Source: Phenylobacterium sp. Root1290
GTDB taxonomy: Bacteria > Pseudomonadota > Alphaproteobacteria > Caulobacterales > Caulobacteraceae
Direction of reading: 5' to 3'
Assembly: GCF_001425305.1 (NCBI RefSeq)
Contig: NZ_LMEE01000003.1
Span: forward strand, 124,001 to 188,000
DNA: 64,000 nucleotides
Positions 52,193-61,066 of the stretch are shown here, piece after piece. How positions within the stretch are numbered: position 1 is the first letter of the stretch; each line of letters begins with the position of its first letter. The notes under the pieces were generated by a model. That model did not search any database. It saw only the letters and a program-made list of their open reading frames with translations, and was not told the origin of the DNA. The position numbers were made by a program, and so were the translations under genes.

Positions 52193-52684
52193 ATGCTCGA
52201 CATCGACCCATCCGCCAAGATTTCGCCACTTGCCGACATCGAAGCCTCGGCCCGGGGCACGCTGATGCGCATCGGCGCGCGGACGATGGTCGACGCCTTC
52301 GTGAAGATCAAACCAGCCGGCGGCATGGGCGAGCTGGTCATCGGCGCTGACTGCGCCATCAATTCGGGCACGGTGATCTACACCGGAAACGGCGTGAAGC
52401 TGGGCGACGCAGTGTTGATCGCCGCCAACTGCACCCTTGCGCCGACCAACCACGCTTTCGGCGATCGCTCGCGCCGGATCCGTGAACAGGGATTCCTCCC
52501 GTCGAAGGGAGGAATTGTCATCGGCGATGATGTCTGGCTTGGCGCGAACGTCGTGGTGCTGGATGGCGCGGATATCGGGGCCGGATGCATCGTCGCCGCC
52601 GGGTCGGTCGTTCGCGGCGTCCTGGAGCCCTATTCGATCTACGCGGGCGTCCCGGCCAAGCGCGTCGGCGCGCGCGGCGAATGA
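52193..52684 (+). CDS. hexapeptide-repeat acyltransferase (maltose/galactoside O-acetyltransferase type)
   Basis: The 163-residue left-handed beta-helix protein has hexapeptide repeats (VIGADCAINSGTVIYTGNGVKLGDAVLIAANCTLAPTNHAF) and the active His within APTNHAFGD. GDDVWLGANVVVLDGADIGAGCIVAAGSVVRG and IYAGVPAKRVG are the usual C-terminal parts. It probably O-acetylates the deoxysugar or glycan. It overlaps the next gene by 4 bases. Confidence 0.85.
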   Translation: MLDIDPSAKISPLADIEASARGTLMRIGARTMVDAFVKIKPAGGMGELVIGADCAINSGTVIYTGNGVKLGDAVLIAANCTLAPTNHAFGDRSRRIREQGFLPSKGGIVIGDDVWLGANVVVLDGADIGAGCIVAAGSVVRGVLEPYSIYAGVPAKRVGARGE

Positions 52685-53493
52685 CGCGCTACACGATCAT
52701 CGGCGCCCGCGGTTTCATCGGCTCGCGGCTGCTCGGCGCGCTGAACGCACGCGACGAAGACATCTACGCGCCCGAACGCGGGGATCGCGATCTGTTCAGA
52801 CGCGACCTTGGCCGCGTGTTCTACTGCGCTGGCCTGACCGGCGACTTCATGGTCCGGCCCTTCGACACGGTCGAAGCTCATGTCGGCCTGCTCACTCAAC
52901 TGCTTCGCGATGCGAGCTTCGAGCGGCTTATCTACCTCTCCTCGACGCGGGTCTATGACAGCCTGGGCCCCCGCGGCGGCAATGAGAGCGACACCCTGGA
53001 GTTCGACGTCGCCGCGCCGCGCAACGTCTATGATCTCTCCAAGGCGCTGGGCGAGAACCTCTGCCTCGCGCGCTCTGGCGGCCGTGCGGCGGTGGCGCGC
53101 CTGGCCAATGTCTTCGACTGGACCGACGACGCCGGCGGCTTCCTCTCGGACCTGCTCAAGCGGGCGCGGCGGGAAAAGGTGATGACGCTCGATAGCTCCC
53201 CGCAGGCCGGTCGCGACTACATCCATGCCGACGACGTCATCGCCGCCCTGCTGGCCATGGATGCGCAGGAAGCGCACGGGATCGTTAACGTGGCGCGTGG
53301 AGAGGCGATCTCCAATGGAGATGTCGCCGCCGTCTTCGCCGCCGCCGGATGGACCCTGAACCTGACCGGCCAGGGCGCCCCGCACGGACCGGTGTGCGAC
53401 ATCGGCCGGCTGCTGAGCCTTGGCGTCGCGCCGCGCGATGTGCGCACCGTGATCGCCGGCGCGCTCGCCGATCCGGGCTTCTTCCTGGGCTAG
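52681..53493 (+). CDS. NAD(P)-dependent sugar epimerase/reductase
   Basis: The 270-residue extended short-chain dehydrogenase starts MTRYTIIGARGFIGSRLLGAL (GxxGFIG cofactor loop). It has LIYLSSTRVYDSLG and the catalytic-type YDLSKALGENL (Tyr-x-x-x-Lys), then RLANVFDW and GRDYIHADDVIAALLAM. As the last gene of the CDP-sugar operon it is the candidate C4-keto reductase that completes the branched deoxysugar; an epimerase role is also possible. It overlaps the convergent TPR-transferase gene by 4 bases. Confidence 0.78.
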   Translation: MTRYTIIGARGFIGSRLLGALNARDEDIYAPERGDRDLFRRDLGRVFYCAGLTGDFMVRPFDTVEAHVGLLTQLLRDASFERLIYLSSTRVYDSLGPRGGNESDTLEFDVAAPRNVYDLSKALGENLCLARSGGRAAVARLANVFDWTDDAGGFLSDLLKRARREKVMTLDSSPQAGRDYIHADDVIAALLAMDAQEAHGIVNVARGEAISNGDVAAVFAAAGWTLNLTGQGAPHGPVCDIGRLLSLGVAPRDVRTVIAGALADPGFFLG

Positions 53494-55805
53494 GCTGCGG
53501 CGGAGATCTTTCCGCTCGCCCGCGCCCGGTTGATGGCGCCTTCCAGCATCTCATAGAAGTCGGCGGCGAACTGCTTGGTCTGGCCGAGCGGGCTGGCCTT
53601 GAGCATCGCGCGCAGATCGGTGCGCAGCGCCGCGCGGCGATCGGGATCGCCAGCCAGCCGCAGCGCGATCTCGACGAACTCGTTCGGCGTGCGGGCGCAC
53701 AGGTCGCCGAGGCCCGCATTGGTGAGGATCGAGTAGCTCAGCCGTTCGAACATCGCCTCGCCGACCAGGCTGATCGTGGGCACGCCCATCCATAACGCCT
53801 CGCAAGTCGTGGTGCCTCCCGTCTGCGGGAAGGTGTCCAGGGCGATGTCGATCTCATTGTAGAATGGCATGTGCGCGCCACGGATGTCCTCGAACCGCAC
53901 GCGTTCCGGGCCCACGCCCTCCGCAGCGAAGAGCGCGAGAATGTTCTTGCGGAAGGTGGGCGTCCCGCCTTCGGGGCGCACGAACAGGAACTGGGCGTTT
54001 TCGACCGCTGCGGTCACCCGCGCCCAGGTCCGCACCATGTCGCGGCTGTACTTGTAGGGGTTGTTGGCGGTGCCGAAGGTCAGAAAACCCTTGCGCTGCT
54101 CAGGCGTGCCCTCGGTGATCGGACGCTCGGGAAATGCCTGCTCGCCCATGGCGATCCAGCTCTTGGGCATCAGCAGTGGTTCTTCGATCAGCAAGTCGCG
54201 GCTGGTCGGCGCGACATAGGGATCGAGGATCAGGTGGTCGATGGTCTCTAGGCCCGCTGAGTGCGGATAGCCCAGCCAGCTGGCCTGCAGCGGCGCGGGG
54301 TTGAAGGCCATGACGCCCAGCTTGTTCATGTGCGTGGATCCGCCCAGTTCGATCAGCATGTCGACCTGGTCGTTGGCGATCATCTGGGCCGCGTCGCGGT
54401 CGTTGATGTCCTTCTCCCAGCGGAACCCGTCGACCAGCTGCGTGATCCGCGTCTGGGTCTGATCGGCTTGGTCGCCCTGGTAGTAGGAGTAGCAGTAGAG
54501 CTCGAAGCGCGAGCGGTCGACGTGCTGGAACAGCGGCATGGCGAAGTACGCCACGGGATGATTGCGCAGGTCGGACGACATGAAACCGATGCGCAGCTTG
54601 CCGTTGTCGGCCCGCGGCGCGGCGCGCTCGATCGGCCAACGGTCGATGGTCTTGGCGACGGCGCGGCCCCAGACACGGTGCATTTCAAGCAGATCCAGCC
54701 GGTCTTCCTGGTTCGTGATCCGCCCTAGGTGCCCCAGAAGGGCGGTATGCTTGCCTGAACTCGCCCAGCTGTGGCCGACTTCGGAGAAGCTGCCCAGCAT
54801 GTCGGCGGTGTCGTAGTCGCCGAGCCGGATCAGGATCTCCAGCGCCACCTTGAGGCCCGCCGGGTTCAGCTTGACCGTCGGGTCGACGGCTTCCTTCAGG
54901 ATCTGGTAGGCGCGCTCGAGGTGCTGGGCCTCGTCGCCGTGGCGCGAGCGCGCGAGGCTTTCGGCCAGCGCGATCCGATAGTCAAAATTGTCAGGCGCAA
55001 GCTTGAGCGCGATCTCCATGTGCTCGTTGCCGCGCTTGCGGTCGTAGTCGCTGATCACGCCGCCGAGCTGGTGGTGGAGCCAGGCCTGGTCCTCGTAGCG
55101 GTCACGTAGCGAGATCAGATAGGCCTCAGCGTCGCGCAGCCGGCCGGAACGGCGCAGCGCGGTGCTTCGAGCCTCGCAGAGGCGCATGCCGTCCGGATTG
55201 GCGACGAGGGCCTGGTCGATGATCGCCACGGCTTCGGGATAGCTCTTGTGCTCGGCCGTGGTCGCCGCGAGATCGAGCCAGGCGTCGACATAGTCCGGCT
55301 TCAGCTTCACCGCCAGGTTCAGGCGCATGATCGCCTTGTCCAGCTCGCCGCCGTACCAGTAGCCGCGGCCCAGGTTCCGTTGCGCCTCTGCCGAGTTCGG
55401 CTGCAGGCGGACGATCTTCGTGAAGACCTCCACCGCCGCGGGGCCGTTGCGCATGTCGTTGTAGACGTTGCCGCGGTTGCTCAGCGCCGAGGTGTTCTTC
55501 GGATTGAGCTTCTCGGCCTGCCGAAACGCCTTGATCGCTTCGTCGAAGTTCTTGGCCCGGCGGTAGCTTACGCCGAGCACGTTCCAGAGGTCGTAGTCCT
55601 TCGGATACAGCTCGACACCGGCCTTGGCCCACCGCCCCATTGGCTCGAAGCGGCCGTGGCGGAAGAGGATGGCGGTGAAGTTGCGGTAGAGCCCGACGGG
55701 CGCCTTCGGGTCTCGCTCCAGTTCGGCCTCGATCAGGCGAACGCCCTCGTTGACGTCGCCGGCTTTCAGCGCGGCTTCGGCGGGAGCGAATCTATCAGTC
55801 GACAT
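53490..55805 (-). CDS. SPINDLY/O-GlcNAc transferase-like protein (TPR + GT41)
   Basis: The product is 771 residues from the ATG at 55805. Residues about 1-330 are TPR repeats (e.g. DYDLWNVLGVSYRRAKNFDEAIKAFRQAEKLNPKN). The GT41 catalytic region follows: RIGFMSSDLRNHPVAYFAMPLFQHVDRSRFELYCYSY, MLIELGGSTHMNKLGVMAFNPAPLQASWLGYPHSAGLETIDHLILD, and DTFPQTGGTTTCEALWMGVPTISLVGEAMFERLSYSIL. Such bacterial enzymes glycosylate proteins such as flagellins or adhesins, or participate in surface glycans. Here it is placed opposite the CDP-sugar operon, so the S-layer or flagellin are plausible acceptors, which is inference. Confidence 0.82.
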   Translation of the reverse strand: MSTDRFAPAEAALKAGDVNEGVRLIEAELERDPKAPVGLYRNFTAILFRHGRFEPMGRWAKAGVELYPKDYDLWNVLGVSYRRAKNFDEAIKAFRQAEKLNPKNTSALSNRGNVYNDMRNGPAAVEVFTKIVRLQPNSAEAQRNLGRGYWYGGELDKAIMRLNLAVKLKPDYVDAWLDLAATTAEHKSYPEAVAIIDQALVANPDGMRLCEARSTALRRSGRLRDAEAYLISLRDRYEDQAWLHHQLGGVISDYDRKRGNEHMEIALKLAPDNFDYRIALAESLARSRHGDEAQHLERAYQILKEAVDPTVKLNPAGLKVALEILIRLGDYDTADMLGSFSEVGHSWASSGKHTALLGHLGRITNQEDRLDLLEMHRVWGRAVAKTIDRWPIERAAPRADNGKLRIGFMSSDLRNHPVAYFAMPLFQHVDRSRFELYCYSYYQGDQADQTQTRITQLVDGFRWEKDINDRDAAQMIANDQVDMLIELGGSTHMNKLGVMAFNPAPLQASWLGYPHSAGLETIDHLILDPYVAPTSRDLLIEEPLLMPKSWIAMGEQAFPERPITEGTPEQRKGFLTFGTANNPYKYSRDMVRTWARVTAAVENAQFLFVRPEGGTPTFRKNILALFAAEGVGPERVRFEDIRGAHMPFYNEIDIALDTFPQTGGTTTCEALWMGVPTISLVGEAMFERLSYSILTNAGLGDLCARTPNEFVEIALRLAGDPDRRAALRTDLRAMLKASPLGQTKQFAADFYEMLEGAINRARASGKISAAA

Positions 55806-55931
55806 CAAGGCATCCTGTCGCGCCGGCCGGGGGCCGCGCGGGTAGCGGGTTTTGGCGAAGCGGTCAGGGATGACGCGCGAAGTGACCCGGCAACTTAATG
55901 ACGGCGGCCCGCGGCGCCAACTATGGCGCGG

Positions 55932-56198
55932 TTATCCGTCGCGGAACCGCCACTTCAGCCCGAGGATGACGCCCGACAGCAGCAGGCACACGCTGTTGGC
56001 CCCGATGACCGGCCAACTGCCGGTCATCACGCCGTAGATCGTCCAGAGCGTGAATCCCGTCACCGTCACGACGTACATCCGCAGGCTGATCGACGAAGCG
56101 TCCTTCTCGCGCCAGATCTTCAGGATCTGCGGCGTGAAGCTGGCCATCGAGCAGAGCGCGGCGGCGGTTCCGACGATGTCGGGCAGGGACATGGCCAT
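55932..56198 (-). CDS. SemiSWEET-type small sugar transporter
   Basis: The 88-residue product (ATG 56198; another ATG at 56192) has three membrane segments and the SemiSWEET/MtN3 pattern: IVGTAAALCSMASFTPQILKIWREKDASSISLRMYVVTVTGFTLWTIYGVMTGSWPVIGANSVCLLLSGVIL, with the conserved PQ motif. It probably forms dimers that move sugars passively. It lies between the O-GlcNAc-transferase-like gene and the sulfate-binding-protein gene. Confidence 0.8.
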   Translation of the reverse strand: MAMSLPDIVGTAAALCSMASFTPQILKIWREKDASSISLRMYVVTVTGFTLWTIYGVMTGSWPVIGANSVCLLLSGVILGLKWRFRDG

Positions 56199-56242
56199 GG
56201 GCGCACAACGGGCCGCCGCGGCCAAGGTTGCGCGCATGAAGA

Positions 56243-56271
56243 AGGGCGCGGAGCCTGAGGCCCCGCGCCCT
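56243..56271 (-). terminator. rho-independent terminator after the sulfate-binding-protein gene
   Basis: A 9-bp GC stem (56243-56251 with 56263-56271), read on the minus strand, is followed by TTCTTC. It lies 27 bases after the stop of the minus-strand gene at 56298. The T-tract is short, so it may be a weak terminator. Confidence 0.55.
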
Positions 56272-56297
56272 CTTCGCGGCGATCCCTGTGGGACGGA

Positions 56298-57353
56298 TCA
56301 GCGGGGTTTGTAAATCTTGTCGAAGACGCCACCGTCGCCAAAGTGCAGGGCCTGGGCCTTCTTCCAGCCGCCGAAGGTGTCGTCGATGGTTACCAGCGGG
56401 ATCTTCGGGAACTTCTTGGCCCACTTGGCCGCCGCCGCCGGGTCGCGCGGGCGGTAGTGGTTCTTGCCGATCAGATCCTGGGCCAGCGGGCTGTAGAGGA
56501 AGTTCAGATAGCCCTCGGCGATGGTGCGGGTCTTCTTGCGGTCGACGACCTTGTCGACCAGCGCCACCGGCGGTTCGGCCAGGATCGAGACTGACGGGTA
56601 GACGATGTCCACCTTGCCAGGGCCGAGTTCCTCAATGGCCAGGTAGGCTTCATTTTCCCATGACAGCAGCACGTCGCCGATGCCGCGCTGGACGAAGGTG
56701 GTGGTCGAGCCGCGCGCCCCGGTGTCGAGCACCGGTACATGCTTGAAGAGCTCGCCAACGAAGGCCTCGGCCTTGGCGGCGTTGCCGCCCGGCTGGCGCA
56801 GCGCCCAGGCCCAGGCCGCCAGATAGTTCCAGCGGGCCCCGCCCGAGGTCTTCGGGTTCGGCGTGATCACGTCGATGCCGGGTTTGATCAGGTCGCCCCA
56901 GTCCTTGATCTTCCAGGGGTTCCCCTTGCGGACCAGGAACACGATGGTCGAGGTGTAGGGCGTCGAGTTGTTGGGCAGGCGCGATTGCCAGTTCGCCGGC
57001 AGCAGCTTGGCCTTGGCGGCGATCTCGTCGATGTCGCTGGCCAGCGCCAGGGTGACGACGTCGGCCTGCAGGCCGTCGATCACCGAGCGGGCCTGCTTGC
57101 CTGAACCGCCGTGGCTCTGCTGGATCACCAGGTCCTGGCCGACCTTGTCCTTCCAGTACTTGGCGTAGGCGGCGTTGATGTCCTTGTAGAGCTCGCGGGT
57201 CGGGTCGTAGCTGACGTTCAGCAAGGTGACGGCCTTGCCCTGGGCGGCGGCGGGGCCGGCCATCAGGGCCGGCGCAGCAACGGCCGCTGCGCCGGCGGCG
57301 GTTCCCGCGGCGAGTACGCCGCGGCGGGACGGATCTTGTCGATTCTGGCTCAT
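56298..57353 (-). CDS. sbp: sulfate-binding periplasmic protein (Sbp/CysP type), Tat-exported
   Basis: The 351-residue product has a Tat-type signal ([30 protein letters not shown]). The family hallmark is [30 protein letters not shown], with [34 protein letters not shown] and [19 protein letters not shown]. It binds sulfate (or thiosulfate) for an ABC importer, CysTWA, which is not in the window. It follows the porin gene by 76 bases on the same strand, so the pair may form an anion-uptake unit. This is not PstS, despite the nearby phoR. Confidence 0.85.
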   Translation of the reverse strand: MSQNRQDPSRRGVLAAGTAAGAAAVAAPALMAGPAAAQGKAVTLLNVSYDPTRELYKDINAAYAKYWKDKVGQDLVIQQSHGGSGKQARSVIDGLQADVVTLALASDIDEIAAKAKLLPANWQSRLPNNSTPYTSTIVFLVRKGNPWKIKDWGDLIKPGIDVITPNPKTSGGARWNYLAAWAWALRQPGGNAAKAEAFVGELFKHVPVLDTGARGSTTTFVQRGIGDVLLSWENEAYLAIEELGPGKVDIVYPSVSILAEPPVALVDKVVDRKKTRTIAEGYLNFLYSPLAQDLIGKNHYRPRDPAAAAKWAKKFPKIPLVTIDDTFGGWKKAQALHFGDGGVFDKIYKPR

Positions 57354-57429
57354 GGATCGAGGTCCTTGTTCTTCGGTCTCGTCGGCGGGCGGACGCGGCC
57401 GGCCGTAGCCGCGCCACCCGCCAGTGGGG

Positions 57430-58944
57430 TTAGAACGCGTACTGAGTGCGCAGCGAGTAGATGTTGAAGTCCTGGCCGACCTGGGCGCCGGCCGGCGGAG
57501 TCGCCGTTCCGGTCCCGAATGCCGTGCCGCCGGGGGACAGACGGTCCACCGAGACGTCCTGGAAGGCCGCCTGGAACCGCAAAACGCTGTTGACGTACCA
57601 GTTCAGGCCCAGGGTGAAGATCTCCTGTTCGCCGCCGCGGATCGCCGAGGCGACCGGAGCCGTGCCCGGCGCGCCCGCGAGATAGTTCAGGTCCAGTTTC
57701 GAGTAACGCAGCCCGAGCTCCCAGGCTCCCCAGGTACCCTCCTTCAGGTCGAAGGCCTTGGCCGGGCGCGGGGCGTCGAAGGTGCCGGCGGTATATCGGC
57801 GCGGCTCGCCGGTGATCGTCCAGCCGGCCTGGGCGTACCAGCCCGAGAAGTCCGGATCCGACAACGGGCCCTTACGGTCGACCTTGATGTCGAAATACTC
57901 GGTCTGGAGGTAGAGGTTCTTCCACTGGGCTCCGAACTCGCCCCCGATGGTGGTCAGTCCGTCGGCGTCGATGTTGCCGGTGTCGATCAGGCGGGCGCCG
58001 TCGACGCGGATTTCCGGGCGGTCGCGCAGGCGGATGTTGGTGGTCGCGGGCGCGCCGGCCACATCCGGTCCGCCAGCGGCGGGGTTGAACACGATCGAGG
58101 TGTTGACCCCGACGTGGATCAGGCTGTCGTCGCGCCGGAACGGCACATAGCTCAGGCGGCCGACAAAGGCGGTCTGCTCATCGAAGCTCGATGTACCGAT
58201 GATGTTGCCGGTGATCGCCGCCGTGCCGGTCCAGTTGTCGCCGCCAGCCAGTAGGGCGACCCCGGTGCGGCCGTCGCCCGCGGCGATGCCGCGAACCACT
58301 TCCGCTGGCGACGCGCGCTCGACGAACAGCGAGCCGTTGGTGGAGACCGCTTCTTCAAGGCCCGACGGCGGCGAGAAGGCTCCGATCCGAAGCTTCAGAC
58401 CCGCGACGGGGAAGCCGTACTGCACCCAGGCGGCGCTGATCTTGCCGGCTTCTTCAGTACCGGAGCCGCCGAAGTCGTAGAGGAAGTTGTAGTCGAAGGC
58501 GCCGAAGGCCTTGCCCTCGATGCCGATGCGCGCGCGGCGGAAGTTGGCGCCGTCCGACAGGTCGCGGGCGTGATCGTTCTCGCTGGCGTCGCCGTACGAG
58601 CCGCGGCGGAAGTCGGAGCCGAGCGGGCCAGCGGCCGCCTGGTCGTAATGGGCGGCGTCAAGTTGGAACACGCCGCGGAACGAGGCGGTGAAGTTCCCGT
58701 CGGCGGAGGCGATGGTCGGACGGCCGTTGGCCAGCGACACCTTCGTGGCGGTCGCTTCCTTACGGACGTCGGCGATGTTGTTGGCGGTCGACTGCTTGAG
58801 GTCGGCGATCTGCGACTGCAGCAGCTCCAGTTGTTCCTCGAGCGCCTTGATGCGCGTGTCGGTCGCCTCGTCGGCGGCGGCCAGGCCCGGCCAAGCGAAG
58901 GCGATCGCCGCCGCCCCGGTGATGAGTTTGGTTTTCCACGTCAT
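57430..58944 (-). CDS. OprP/OprO-like outer-membrane anion porin
   Basis: The 504-residue product has a signal peptide ([19 protein letters not shown]) and an N-terminal coiled coil ([21 protein letters not shown]), typical of trimeric porins of this group. A beta-barrel ending YSLRTQYAF follows. [44 protein letters not shown] and [18 protein letters not shown] match OprP-type phosphate/anion porins. It is coupled to the sulfate-binding-protein gene, which suggests sulfate or a related anion, but phosphate is not excluded because phoR is divergent 190 bases away. Confidence 0.82.
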   Translation of the reverse strand: MTWKTKLITGAAAIAFAWPGLAAADEATDTRIKALEEQLELLQSQIADLKQSTANNIADVRKEATATKVSLANGRPTIASADGNFTASFRGVFQLDAAHYDQAAAGPLGSDFRRGSYGDASENDHARDLSDGANFRRARIGIEGKAFGAFDYNFLYDFGGSGTEEAGKISAAWVQYGFPVAGLKLRIGAFSPPSGLEEAVSTNGSLFVERASPAEVVRGIAAGDGRTGVALLAGGDNWTGTAAITGNIIGTSSFDEQTAFVGRLSYVPFRRDDSLIHVGVNTSIVFNPAAGGPDVAGAPATTNIRLRDRPEIRVDGARLIDTGNIDADGLTTIGGEFGAQWKNLYLQTEYFDIKVDRKGPLSDPDFSGWYAQAGWTITGEPRRYTAGTFDAPRPAKAFDLKEGTWGAWELGLRYSKLDLNYLAGAPGTAPVASAIRGGEQEIFTLGLNWYVNSVLRFQAAFQDVSVDRLSPGGTAFGTGTATPPAGAQVGQDFNIYSLRTQYAF

Positions 58945-59004
58945 GTGGTTGTTGCCCCTCGTTTTGTTGGAGTTCGTTCAAACTCGACCGCATATAGACG
59001 CGAT

Positions 59005-59020
59005 AATTCCTATCGGAAAA
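59005..59020. promoter_or_regulatory. imperfect palindrome in the porin/phoR intergenic region
   Basis: AATTCCTATCGGAAAA, an ATTCC-N3-GGAA type dyad, lies 61 bases upstream of the porin start. Similar dyads precede sulfur-assimilation genes in some alphaproteobacteria under Rrf2-type regulators; I recall this only loosely. A putative operator controlling the porin and sulfate-binding gene is inference. Confidence 0.3.
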
Positions 59021-59091
59021 ATCGAGTTTGACTTCAAGCGGTCGTAGATTTCCTGACAGCGCGCATCGGCCGCAGCCTCGCGCTTGGGTCG

Positions 59092-59109
59092 CTGTCATCC
59101 CGGTGACAT
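59092..59109 (+). promoter_or_regulatory. putative Pho box upstream of phoR
   Basis: CTGTCAT at 59092-59098 and GTGACAT at 59103-59109 are 11 bases apart, as in PhoB-binding direct repeats; the second half matches only 5 of 7. It lies 25 bases before the GTG start of phoR. Confidence 0.45.
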
Positions 59110-59133
59110 AAGGGTCGGGCTTCGTATGTCGTT

Positions 59134-60558
59134 GTGTTGCAGGATCGATTCGCCTTGGCGCTTTCGCCGTCGTCTTCGCGGTTAAGTCCGCCGGCCTGGC
59201 TCGGCCCGGTCGGTCCTGTCCTGACGGCCGGGGCCGCTGGTGTCGTGGCCATCCTCGGATTCGCCCTGCTGGTCGGCGCCAGTGCGCAGGCGGTGTCATG
59301 GATGCTGTTGGTGGTTTGCGGCGTCACCGGCTTGGCCGCCTGGCACGTGGCCGAGCGCGTCGGGCTGGCGGTTCCGGCCGCCAACGCCTTCGACAGGCCC
59401 GCGCACGAGGACGCCCCGCCGTATGCGAGCCTCATCGACGCATTGCCGGACCCAGTTCTGGTGATCGCCGCCCATGAGCCAGATGACCTCACAGGGCGGC
59501 GTTTCGTGCTGGTTAACGCCGCCGCCCGGGAAACTCTGCGGATACAATATGACGCAGGGATGCTGGTGACAGTCATCCGCGACCCCGACGTGCTCGAAGC
59601 GGTCGATGAGGCGCTGTTCGGTCAGACCGAGGCCCAGGCTGTGTATGAGATGGGCGGCGCCCAGGAACGCGTCATGCGGGCCATCGCCAAGCCCGTTGGA
59701 CAGGCGCCCGACGGCGCGCCGCTGGCTCTGCTGGTGCTGCGCGACGAAACCGACATCCGCCGGGCTGAACGCACGCGGGCCGACTTCCTGGCCAACGCCA
59801 GCCATGAGCTGCGCACGCCGCTGGCCTCGTTGTCAGGTTTCATCGAGACCCTGCGCGGTCACGCCAAGGACGATCCCGGCGCGCGCGAGAAGTTCCTCTC
59901 GATCATGCAGGCCCAGGCCGAGCGGATGTCGCGGCTCATCGACGATCTGCTCTCGCTCAGCCGCATCGAACTGAACGAGCACATCGCCCCGCATGGCGAG
60001 GTCGACCTGATCATGGCGATCATGGACGTGATGGATTCGCTGGGACCGCTGGCCCGCGACCGCGGCGTCCGGCTTGAGCCGATCGACCTGCCAGCGCGCG
60101 GGCAGGTCCTGGTGGCCGGTGACCGCGACCAGATCATTCAGGTCATCCAGAACCTGGTCGACAACGCGATCAAGTACACGCCGTCCGGCCAGGCCGTTCG
60201 GGTCTCGCTGCGCAACCGAGTGTCGGCCGCCGCCGCCGCCGCAGTCGGCGATGCGCGCGCTTCGCGCTTCTCGCTGCTGACGCCGGATCGCGCCTCCGAC
60301 CTCTATGCGGCGCTGCGCGTCTCTGACGCCGGGGTCGGCCTGGCCCGTGAGCACCTGCCGCGCCTGACCGAGCGCTTCTACCGCGTCGAGGGCCAGAAGA
60401 GCGGCGAACGCTCTGGCACCGGGCTTGGCCTCGCCATCGTCAAGCACATCGTCAACCGCCACCGCGGCGGCTTGGCGGTCGAGAGCGTCCAGGGCGAGGG
60501 CGCGACCTTCACGGCCTACTTCCCGCTGGCCAAGGCCGAGGAAGCCCCGGCCGCCTGA
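59134..60558 (+). CDS. phoR: phosphate-regulon sensor histidine kinase PhoR
   Basis: The 474-residue product starts at a GTG at 59134 (a TTG at 59137 is also possible). Two membrane segments lie at residues about 25-75. A PAS-like domain follows (ALPDPVLVIAAHEPDDLTGRRFVLVNAAARETL), then the H-box FLANASHELRTPLASLSGFIETL, N-box QVIQNLVDNAIKYTPSG, G1 VSDAGVGLAREHLPRLTERFYRVE and G2 SGTGLGLAIVKHIV. The order phoR then pstC matches the Caulobacter phosphate locus. Here two other genes lie between them. No PhoB gene is in view. Confidence 0.87.
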   Translation: MLQDRFALALSPSSSRLSPPAWLGPVGPVLTAGAAGVVAILGFALLVGASAQAVSWMLLVVCGVTGLAAWHVAERVGLAVPAANAFDRPAHEDAPPYASLIDALPDPVLVIAAHEPDDLTGRRFVLVNAAARETLRIQYDAGMLVTVIRDPDVLEAVDEALFGQTEAQAVYEMGGAQERVMRAIAKPVGQAPDGAPLALLVLRDETDIRRAERTRADFLANASHELRTPLASLSGFIETLRGHAKDDPGAREKFLSIMQAQAERMSRLIDDLLSLSRIELNEHIAPHGEVDLIMAIMDVMDSLGPLARDRGVRLEPIDLPARGQVLVAGDRDQIIQVIQNLVDNAIKYTPSGQAVRVSLRNRVSAAAAAAVGDARASRFSLLTPDRASDLYAALRVSDAGVGLAREHLPRLTERFYRVEGQKSGERSGTGLGLAIVKHIVNRHRGGLAVESVQGEGATFTAYFPLAKAEEAPAA

Positions 60559-60562
60559 CGGC

Positions 60563-60943
60563 TCAGATGCCGTTCAGCGCGGCGGCCTCGGCGGAGTCGA
60601 TGTACTCGTCCAGGCGCGTGATGACGCCGTCCTTCATCCGGATCACGCAGCAGGCCGACATCTTGAATGGGCGGCCGTCGGGGAGGGTGGCCTCCAGCAC
60701 GTGCTGCTGCAGGAACCCGTCGGACAGCGCCTCGCGACGCACGATCCGGTACTGGCGGTCGGGCAGTTTGCGCATGAACCAGTTCAGCACCTTGATGTTC
60801 TGGTCGACCGTCTGCTCAAGGCCGTCGTTGTTGTGCCAGATCTTCGCATCGGGCGCGTAGCAGGCGCGCACCGCCTCGACGTCGCCGCCTTCGATGGCCG
60901 AGACGAACCGTTCGGCGAACGCCAGGACTTCATTGGATTGCAT
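60563..60943 (-). CDS. NTF2-like (SnoaL-type) small protein
   Basis: The product is 126 residues from the ATG at 60943 after AAGGGAGAG. The cone-like fold pattern is FVSAIEGGDVEAVRACYAPDAKIWHNNDGLEQTVDQNIKVLNWFMRKLPDRQYRIVRREA, ending FKMSACCVIRMKDGVITRLDEYIDSA. Proteins of this fold are isomerases, hydrolases or binding proteins (limonene-epoxide-hydrolase, ketosteroid-isomerase types). The substrate is unknown. It is convergent with phoR, 4 bases away, and may be in the same transcription direction as the TonB receptor, but the terminator at 61016-61043 lies between. Confidence 0.72.
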   Translation of the reverse strand: MQSNEVLAFAERFVSAIEGGDVEAVRACYAPDAKIWHNNDGLEQTVDQNIKVLNWFMRKLPDRQYRIVRREALSDGFLQQHVLEATLPDGRPFKMSACCVIRMKDGVITRLDEYIDSAEAAALNGI

Positions 60944-61015
60944 GCGTGTCTCTCCCTTGCCGCGGAGGTTAGGTCTTAATATGCAAGCAATCAATCGACG
61001 GCGCGGCCCGCGTAC

Positions 61016-61043
61016 AAAAATCCCCGGGCGCGGGCCCGGGGAT
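61016..61043 (-). terminator. rho-independent terminator of the TonB-receptor gene
   Basis: A 10-bp GC-rich stem (ATCCCCGGGC paired with GCCCGGGGAT, 61020-61043) is followed on the minus strand by a T-tract (61016-61020). It lies 23 bases past the receptor stop. Confidence 0.85.
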
Positions 61044-61066
61044 CAGTTGGCGGGGAAAAGTCGGTT

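Noticed and set aside
56298..57353. PstS (phosphate-binding protein) because phoR and pstC are near
   Set aside because: The [11 protein letters not shown] and [12 protein letters not shown] motifs are those of the sulfate-binding family, not PstS.
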